Source of the DNA: an uncultured Acidobacteriia bacterium
Lineage (GTDB): Bacteria; Acidobacteriota; Terriglobia; Bryobacterales; Bryobacteraceae
DNA length: 64,000 bases
Direction of reading: 5' to 3'
Assembly (NCBI GenBank): GCA_903875575.1
Contig: CAIQWJ010000005.1
Span: 1 to 64,000, forward strand
Below the pieces are notes generated by a model that worked only from the letters and a program-made list of their open reading frames with translations, did not search any database and was not told the DNA's origin. The position numbers were made by a program, and so were the translations under genes. Below, one piece after another: positions 59,088 to 64,000 of this stretch (position 1 is its first letter; each line of letters begins with the position of its first letter).

Positions 59088-59591
59088 TTATTTGGTTTGG
59101 TTGAAACCGTAGTAGAAGAGGATGTCGAAATTGCCAGGAGGCTGGCCGAGGGCTCGGAGGAGGAGTGCGACCTGGCCGCGATGGTGGACGCCGTGGATGG
59201 CGGCGTGGTGCATGATGTCGCCGAGACGCATGGCGTGTTTGGGGCCGGAGCCAAGGGAGAATTCGATGGTACGGTTGAGGTCGTCGTCAGTGAGCTTGGC
59301 CAGGAAGTGGCGGAGGCTGGCTTCTACCTGTTGCCAGCGGGTGAGTAGTTGGGGGAGGGTTGGGTAGTCTTCGGGCGCGAGGGCGGGGCCGCGCGTGGGG
59401 CCGCCGCAGCGGTCGAGCCAGCCACTTTCGGCGCTGAGCATGTGAACCAGGGTGTTGCGGATGGAGCCGTAGCTGCCAGCTACGGGTTGCGTGAATTGGT
59501 CGGGGGTGAGGCGGGAGATGGCGTCGAAGAGTTTGGTGTTGGCCCAGGAGGAGTAGTCGAAGAGGGTGCGGAGGTCGTTGGCGCTGGTCAT
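59088..59591 (-). CDS. DinB-family (DUF664-like) metal-binding protein
   Basis: 167 residues forming the DinB four-helix bundle: LRTLFDYSSWANTKLFDAIS, then RNTLVHMLSAESGWLDRC with the first metal His, and DIMHHAAIHGVHHRGQVALL with the remaining His ligands. Members of this superfamily include thiol-dependent transferases (bacillithiol/mycothiol-type) and damage-induced proteins; the substrate is unknown here. The gene is bracketed by two direct repeats. Confidence 0.9.
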   Translation of the reverse strand: MTSANDLRTLFDYSSWANTKLFDAISRLTPDQFTQPVAGSYGSIRNTLVHMLSAESGWLDRCGGPTRGPALAPEDYPTLPQLLTRWQQVEASLRHFLAKLTDDDLNRTIEFSLGSGPKHAMRLGDIMHHAAIHGVHHRGQVALLLRALGQPPGNFDILFYYGFNQTK

Positions 59592-59930
59592 GTGGAATAT
59601 CGTAAACCGGGGGACGGCCCAGGGGCAACAAAGCGCAAAGTGTCCAGTTTCAAATGCAGGAAAAGGCGCAGGCCAAAGGCCCGATAAGCTGCCACATGAC
59701 CCAAAAAACCACCGTTTTCAGGATAGAGGCGAGTGACGCGCGACGACGTCATCGTCAGCAGCGGGGCTGCCACCCGAGAATCGTATACGCTTGCACGGGT
59801 CAGAAACGCATTGACCGGCGCCCGTCCTTCCGCGACGCCGCAAGCGCTTTATGAAATGATTCTGGAGGAATTACACTCCTTCATTTTGTGGTGCAAAATT
59901 TCTCCGGCATCGATGCAGTAGAATTGCAGA
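59592..59930. other. Gap between the DinB-like gene and a methyltransferase gene
   Basis: Holds the second direct-repeat copy (59659-59681). A plus-strand open frame 59733-59921 (62 codons, MTRDDVIVSSGAATRES then ARVRNALTG) ends nine bases before the methyltransferase start and has GC-rich third positions; it may be a small gene, but it shows no known motif. The promoter of the methyltransferase should lie here. Confidence 0.4.
59659..59681 (+). repeat. Direct repeat right of the DinB-like gene
   Basis: Same 23-bp sequence as at 59015-59037 with one base changed, same orientation, 621 bases further on. The two copies flank the DinB-like gene and may mark a duplication or insertion event. Confidence 0.75.
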
Positions 59931-60941
59931 ATGTCCGCACCCGACCTCGATCACATTCTTCAGACTGGCCTCGCTTTCTGGGCCTCCAAGACTCTTTTGA
60001 GCGCCATCGAAATGGAAGTCTTCACCGAACTGGCGAAGCGTCCTGAAGATCTGGAAACGCTGTCCGGTCGACTCGGTCTGCATCCGCGCGCCTCCCGCGA
60101 TTTTCTCGACGCGCTCGTCGCGCTGCATTTCCTCGAACGCCACGATGGCATGTACCGCAACACTCCATCCACCGACTTCTTCCTCGATAAGCACAAGCCC
60201 TCCTATGTGGGCGGCCTCCTGGAGATGGCGAATCTTCGTCTCTACCCGTTTTGGGGCAGCCTCACTGCCGCCCTCCGCACGGGCCTGCCGCAAAACGAAT
60301 CCGCCACCGGTGCTGCCGACATGTTCAGCACTCTCTACGCCGATCCCGCACGCCTCAAAGGCTTCCTCCGCGCCATGACCGGCATCAGCCGCGGCTCCAA
60401 CCAGACCATTGCGTCAACCTTCCCGTGGGCGAATTACAAGACTGCCGCAGACGTCGGCACCGCGCAGGGAGATCTGATCGTTCAGGTCGCCCTTGCCAAT
60501 CCGCATCTTGCCTGCATCGGTTACGACCTTCCGGAGGTCGCCCCGGTGTTCGAGGAATACGTGGAGACGAACGCCCTGGCGTCGCGTGTCCGCTTCCAGC
60601 CCGGCAATTTCTTCAAAGATCCGATGCCCTCGGCGGACGTCATCATGATGGGCCACATCCTGCACGACTGGAACGTGGATGAAAAGCGTGTCCTCATCCG
60701 CAAGGCTTTCGACGCTCTGCCGCAGGGCGGTGCGCTGATCGTCTATGACGCCATCATTGACGACGACCGATCGAAGAACGCCTTCGGTCTGCTGATGAGT
60801 CTGAACATGCTGATCGAAACCCCCGGGGGGTTCGACTACACGGGTGCCGATTGCCGCACCTGGATGGCGGAAGCCGGTTTCCGAGAAACGCGCGTGCAGC
60901 ATCTGGTGGGCCCGGATTCCATGGTGATCGGGATCAAGTAA
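59931..60941 (+). CDS. O-methyltransferase (dimerising, type 2)
   Basis: 336 residues. The N-terminal dimerisation/winged-helix domain is [20 protein letters not shown]. The SAM domain has [20 protein letters not shown] in place of the usual DVGGGx[21 protein letters not shown] as the catalytic His-Asp region and a C-terminal [19 protein letters not shown] block. It belongs to the same broad family as the gene at 41662-42708 but is clearly diverged. Substrates of the family are small aromatic or polyketide molecules. It appears monocistronic. Confidence 0.88.
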   Translation: MSAPDLDHILQTGLAFWASKTLLSAIEMEVFTELAKRPEDLETLSGRLGLHPRASRDFLDALVALHFLERHDGMYRNTPSTDFFLDKHKPSYVGGLLEMANLRLYPFWGSLTAALRTGLPQNESATGAADMFSTLYADPARLKGFLRAMTGISRGSNQTIASTFPWANYKTAADVGTAQGDLIVQVALANPHLACIGYDLPEVAPVFEEYVETNALASRVRFQPGNFFKDPMPSADVIMMGHILHDWNVDEKRVLIRKAFDALPQGGALIVYDAIIDDDRSKNAFGLLMSLNMLIETPGGFDYTGADCRTWMAEAGFRETRVQHLVGPDSMVIGIK

Positions 60942-60956
60942 TGCAGCGTTCGCACA

Positions 60957-60969
60957 CGGGTATAACCCG
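60957..60969. promoter_or_regulatory. Palindromic operator of the mazEF-like pair
   Basis: CGGGTATAACCCG, two 5-base arms around ATA, 15 bases before the antitoxin start codon. The position fits autoregulation by the toxin-antitoxin complex. Confidence 0.45.
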
Positions 60970-60984
60970 AATTAAACTATTGAT

Positions 60985-61221
60985 GTGAAGATCGCCGTTT
61001 CAGTACCTGACGACGTATTCCGCCTGGCGGAGGCAACCGCGCGCCGCCTCGGTGTTTCGAGGAGCCAGTTGTACGCCACCGCTCTCGCCGAATTCCTCCA
61101 GCGGCAGGAGTCGAACGCCACCACCGAGCGCCTCAACCAGGTGTATTCGAAGAATTACGCAAAGCTTGACCCGCTCTTACAACATGCACAGCTAAGTTCG
61201 CTCGATCAGGACGTTTGGTAA
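60985..61221 (+). CDS. Ribbon-helix-helix antitoxin (MazE-like)
   Basis: 78 residues from GTG 60985. The N-terminus is a ribbon-helix-helix (KIAVSVPDDVFRLAEATARR then LGVSRSQLYATALAEFL). The C-terminal tail (LDPLLQHAQLSSLDQDVW) would wrap the toxin. The next gene, 16 bases on, is a MazF-type toxin with a frameshift, so the antitoxin is now without an intact partner. Confidence 0.85.
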   Translation: MKIAVSVPDDVFRLAEATARRLGVSRSQLYATALAEFLQRQESNATTERLNQVYSKNYAKLDPLLQHAQLSSLDQDVW

Positions 61222-61237
61222 GCCTCAGCCGGACGCG

Positions 61238-61586
61238 ATGAGTAAGCTTCTCCGCGGTGAAATCTGGTGGGCAGATCTTCCGGAACCCCGTCGCGGGGGA
61301 GCCTGGCTTTCGGCGACCCGTGCTGATTGTGCAGGCAGACTCTTTCAACGGCAGTCGCATTCAGACGGTCATCGTTGCCGTGATTACAGGCAATACGGAT
61401 CTTGCCGATGCCCCTGGTAACGTATTGCTTCCGGCGCGGGCCACGGGGCTGCCGCGCGATTCTGTTGTAAACGTGTCTCAGTTGCTGACCGTTGACCGCG
61501 CTTTTCTGGCCGGTCAGGTTGGTGTACTGTCACCGCGAATTCAGGCCGTCGTCGACGCGGGTTTACGGATGGTTCTCCAATTGTGA
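61238..61586 (+). pseudogene. mazF: MazF-type endoribonuclease toxin, frameshifted
   Basis: The first frame reads MSKLLRGEIWWADLPEPRRG, the canonical MazF start. After one extra G in a run of five (61295-61299) the family sequence continues in the next frame: EPGFRRPVLIVQADSFNGSR, TVIVAVITGN, then NVSQLLTVDRAFL to the end. Removing one base would restore a ~115-residue toxin. This may be a real inactivation, a phase-variable G-tract or a sequencing error. Confidence 0.88.
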
Positions 61587-61635
61587 AGTGCCATTTGAGA
61601 TGAATGTCGTAGAATCCGGTCAAATCAATCCGCCC

Positions 61636-61695
61636 ATGGACCTGGCTCCAGACGCAAAGGTCGGCCCCTACGAGATCCTTCCGGTTGGGCGCTGA
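61636..61695 (+). pseudogene. 19-codon stub of a Ser/Thr kinase gene
   Basis: MDLAPDAKVGPYEILPVGR then stop. The first 17 residues match the N-terminus of typical acidobacterial Ser/Thr kinases (L-x-x-GTKLGPYEIL-x-x-IG), ending exactly at the Gly-rich loop. No kinase sequence follows in any frame that I could recognise. Confidence 0.6.
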
Positions 61696-61817
61696 AATCA
61701 GCCTGGACGCATCTACTGACGGCACAAATAGACCTGTGGCCGATTCCGTCCTAATCCCGCTCATGTTTCTACGCGCATCTCTGAAGTTTCATCCCCCAAA
61801 AGCCGATGAACTGAAGG

Positions 61818-63065
61818 ATGGACTACTTCGTCGCCCGCCAGGCCATATTCGACCGTGAACTGAACGTATGGGGCTATGAACTGCTGTTCCGTCCCGGCCT
61901 CTCCGACCGCTGCGACGCACTGGATGGCGAAGCTGCCACGGTACGCGTCATAGCCAGCGGCCTGTTTGAGCCAGGCTTCGAAAACCTGCTGCACGGACGC
62001 AGGGCCACCGTCAACTTCGATCGCGCGCTACTGGTCAGTGAGATGGGCCGCGAACTGCCGCTGCCGCCGGGCACTGTCATCGAAGTCCTGGAAACTGTAG
62101 AACCGGACGAAGCTGTTCTGGCGGCCTGCGCAGCCCTGCGTGTCCAGGGTTTCTGGATAGCACTCGACGACTATACCGGCGATCCGAAGCTGGACCCCTT
62201 ACTCGATGTCGCCGACCTCTTGAAGATCGACGTACTCGCGATCCCCGTCGCCATGCAGGAGACGATTCTGGCACGCGCCCGGGAGCTCGGGATTTCCACC
62301 CTGGCCGAGAAGGTGGAAACCAGGGAAGAATGGGAGCGGGCTCGCACTGCCGGCTACGACTATTTTCAGGGCTTTTTCTTCGCCCAGCCGGTTCCGGTCG
62401 CAACCCAGCAGATACCGGCGACGGCGCACAACGCGCTCGGCCTGATGCGGGAAGTGCAGAGCAGGGACCTCGACTTCGTCCGTCTGGAGCAACTCATTAA
62501 GCGCGAGGTCGGGTTTTCCCACCGCCTGCTCCGTTACCTGAACTCCGCCATGTTCGCGTTTCAGGGGCCGGTTTCATCCATTCGGCAGGCTTTGTTGCTG
62601 CTGGGCGAACGCGAAATCCGCCGCTGGGTAACGCTTGCCACCTTCTCGCTCCTCGGTTCGGAAAAACCGGCGGAACTGGTCACCCAGTCCATGATCCGGG
62701 GACGGTTTTGCGAAATGCTGGGGCGCGAAAGCGGACTCGCCTCGGATGGCGACCTGTTCCTGCTGGGAGTCTTTTCGCTGCTGCCCGCCCTGCTGGACCG
62801 GCCGATGCCGCAACTACTGGAAGAGCTGGCGCTGGCACCGGAATTTGCCGCGGCACTGCTCGGCCAGGCCCCTCCAAATGACCGATTCACAGGGCTACTC
62901 GGCCTTGTCCGTGCGTGGGAAGCAGGCGACTGGGAGACCGTTGGCTTCATCGCATCCCGGTTGGAGATTTCCCGACAAACGATCGGGAAATCGTACATTG
63001 AGGCCGTCTGTTGGGCGGACGCGATCGCCGGGGAGTCCGGCCGTGAGACCATCCCGCGGAGCTAA
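61818..63065 (+). CDS. EAL-HDOD signalling protein
   Basis: 415 residues in the YuxH-type layout. The N-terminal EAL-like half (1-200) begins VARQAIFDRELNVWGYELLF, where the catalytic EAL motif reads ELL, and LDDYTGDPKLDPLLDVADLL follows. With metal ligands incomplete it probably does not hydrolyse c-di-GMP. The C-terminal HDOD half (205-400) has RLLRYLNSAMFAFQGPVSSI and LLLGEREIRRWVTLATFSLL. Such proteins act in signal transduction through protein contacts. It lies alone between the kinase stub and a toxin-antitoxin pair. Confidence 0.92.
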   Translation: MDYFVARQAIFDRELNVWGYELLFRPGLSDRCDALDGEAATVRVIASGLFEPGFENLLHGRRATVNFDRALLVSEMGRELPLPPGTVIEVLETVEPDEAVLAACAALRVQGFWIALDDYTGDPKLDPLLDVADLLKIDVLAIPVAMQETILARARELGISTLAEKVETREEWERARTAGYDYFQGFFFAQPVPVATQQIPATAHNALGLMREVQSRDLDFVRLEQLIKREVGFSHRLLRYLNSAMFAFQGPVSSIRQALLLLGEREIRRWVTLATFSLLGSEKPAELVTQSMIRGRFCEMLGRESGLASDGDLFLLGVFSLLPALLDRPMPQLLEELALAPEFAAALLGQAPPNDRFTGLLGLVRAWEAGDWETVGFIASRLEISRQTIGKSYIEAVCWADAIAGESGRETIPRS

Positions 63066-63083
63066 TACCATTTCGAAATGGTA
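63066..63083. promoter_or_regulatory. 18-bp perfect palindrome upstream of vapBC
   Basis: TACCATTTCGAAATGGTA, 20 bases before the antitoxin ATG. The position and symmetry fit the operator for autoregulation by VapB/VapBC. Ten bases of it (CGAAATGGTA) recur at 63378-63387 inside the start of vapC. Confidence 0.65.
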
Positions 63084-63102
63084 AATGCCATAATCAAGTG
63101 GT

Positions 63103-63363
63103 ATGACCCTCACAATCGACGGTGCCGGACGAATCGTGATCCCTAAGCCGGTGCGGGACAAACTGGGCCTGCGTGCTGGCAGCACTCTCGAAGTCGTGGA
63201 AACGGCGGAGGGCGTGACACTGAAACCCGCCGAGCGGGAGTCTCCCTTCGCCATGGTCGACGGGCAACTGGTGATTACAGCCAAGTTGCCTCCCGGTTTT
63301 GATATTGTCAAGGCCATAGCGGAAGAACGCGAGGAACGTGACCGAAGGAATCTGGGGTACTGA
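63103..63363 (+). CDS. vapB: AbrB-type antitoxin VapB
   Basis: 86 residues. The N-terminal swapped-hairpin AbrB/SpoVT domain is IDGAGRIVIPKPVRDKLGLR then AGSTLEVVETAEGVTLKP. The charged helical tail (DIVKAIAEEREERDRRNLGY) should bind the toxin. It is followed ten bases later by the PIN toxin. Confidence 0.92.
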   Translation: MTLTIDGAGRIVIPKPVRDKLGLRAGSTLEVVETAEGVTLKPAERESPFAMVDGQLVITAKLPPGFDIVKAIAEEREERDRRNLGY

Positions 63364-63373
63364 TTTCAGAACT

Positions 63374-63814
63374 ATGGCGAAATGGTATTTCGATACGCCA
63401 GTCCTGGTGGCTGCCTCCGTCACTGAGCATGAGCATAATTTCCGGGCAAAGAGCATACTGAACGAACTTCAGGATGACCAACACATGGGCTACATGAGCG
63501 CCCACAGTCTGACCGAGGTGTATTCCGTCCTGACCAGGGTTCCGTTTACCCCGCGTGTCTACCCGGCCGACGCCATGCGAGCGATCGAAGAACGAATTCT
63601 CTCCCGCATGACTCTCGTTTCCCTCGATGAAACCGAATACGTCGAAGTCGTCCGCCGCGCCGCCCGCGAGGGCTGGATCGGCGGTCGAATCCACGACGCC
63701 ATCCACGTTCAATGCGCCGCGAAATCGAACTGCGACCGCATCTACACCTTCAATCTGCGAGACTTCCGCGCAATCGCCCCGCCGGACCTCGCCCCACGAA
63801 TCTCCGCACCCTGA
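63374..63814 (+). CDS. vapC: PIN-domain RNase toxin VapC
   Basis: 146 residues from ATG 63374, ten bases after vapB; an earlier ATG at 63338 would overlap vapB and add 12 residues. PIN acidic residues are seen in MAKWYFDTPVLVAA (Asp), HSLTEVYSVLTRVP (Glu), GRIHDAIHVQCA (Asp) and TFNLRDFRAIA (Asp). VapC toxins cut tRNA or rRNA; the exact target is unknown. Confidence 0.92.
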   Translation: MAKWYFDTPVLVAASVTEHEHNFRAKSILNELQDDQHMGYMSAHSLTEVYSVLTRVPFTPRVYPADAMRAIEERILSRMTLVSLDETEYVEVVRRAAREGWIGGRIHDAIHVQCAAKSNCDRIYTFNLRDFRAIAPPDLAPRISAP

Positions 63815-64000
63815 TTTCCGCAGAATTGGCCGCTTTAACCAAAACTGTGTCCCAGTGACACACCGCCGCCACACCACGCCACGCGCCCCCGCCGGATCAT
63901 CCAAAATAAACGATTTAAATCAACACTTTAGGGCTAGCGCAGACGGTATCCGACTTGCTACTATGGTTGGCGAATCGTTTGAAGTACTCCAACCTGCCCT
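63815..64000. other. Right-edge noncoding stretch
   Basis: No gene recognised. A small hairpin TGTGTC-CCAGT-GACACA (63845-63861) could terminate vapC transcription. The section 63900-63935 is AT-rich and may be a promoter for a gene beyond the window. Confidence 0.4.

Noticed and set aside
1-64000. tRNA or rRNA genes
   Set aside because: No T-loop plus acceptor pairing or rRNA-like stretch was found on either strand by eye; a dedicated scan could still find one.

Overview
The window looks like a chromosomal piece of an acidobacterium of the Solibacter/Bryobacter type. Three things point there: a secreted beta-helix protein (10963-13437) ending in the C-terminal domain known as TIGR03437, which is typical of Solibacter; a very large TonB-type receptor with an N-terminal carboxypeptidase-like domain (3018-5840); and a division/cell-wall cluster with the acidobacterial order. 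Coding density is high, GC is high, and no tRNA, rRNA or CRISPR array was seen.

Layout. 1-0.8 kb holds a frameshifted gene relic. 0.8-7.2 kb carries a methyltransferase, a Wzt-like polysaccharide exporter ATPase, a TonB/Oar receptor and a polytopic membrane protein. 7.2-10.7 kb carries queC-queE (7-deazaguanine pathway) and asnB. 10.9-17.1 kb is accessory: the beta-helix protein, an M23 peptidase, a regulator/hypothetical pair, a zinc-finger/HTH-like protein, and relics of an asnB tail and of the hypothetical gene's tail. 17.1-33.6 kb, all on the minus strand, is the dcw cluster mraZ-rsmH-ftsL-ftsI-murE-murF-mraY-murD-ftsW-murG-murC-ftsQ-ftsA-ftsZ; murB and ddl are absent. 33.9-41.6 kb holds an outer-membrane barrel, glmS, purS, a small Cys protein and an RND efflux pair.

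The most interesting part is 41.7-53.9 kb, a tightly spaced minus-strand operon. In transcription order it encodes a Ser/Thr kinase with TPRs, an 80-residue Ser/Asp/Lys repeat protein, a clan CD (caspase/gingipain-like) peptidase, a bacterial gasdermin, a CHAT protease fused to a degenerate SIR2-like domain, a 1429-residue transmembrane STAND NTPase with propeller and lectin-like ectodomains, and an O-methyltransferase. I read it as a regulated gasdermin cell-death (probably anti-phage) system. It has two candidate activating proteases and two candidate sensors (the kinase and the STAND protein). The combination is not one I know as a described type.

54-64 kb holds truB and an M28 peptidase, followed by a graveyard of toxin-antitoxin modules: intact MntA/HepT-like and VapBC pairs, an antitoxin-like gene followed by an internally deleted ParE, a frameshifted DUF433 gene and a MazEF pair with a frameshifted MazF. 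Among these lie a DinB-like protein between direct repeats, another O-methyltransferase, a 19-codon kinase stub and an EAL-HDOD signalling protein.
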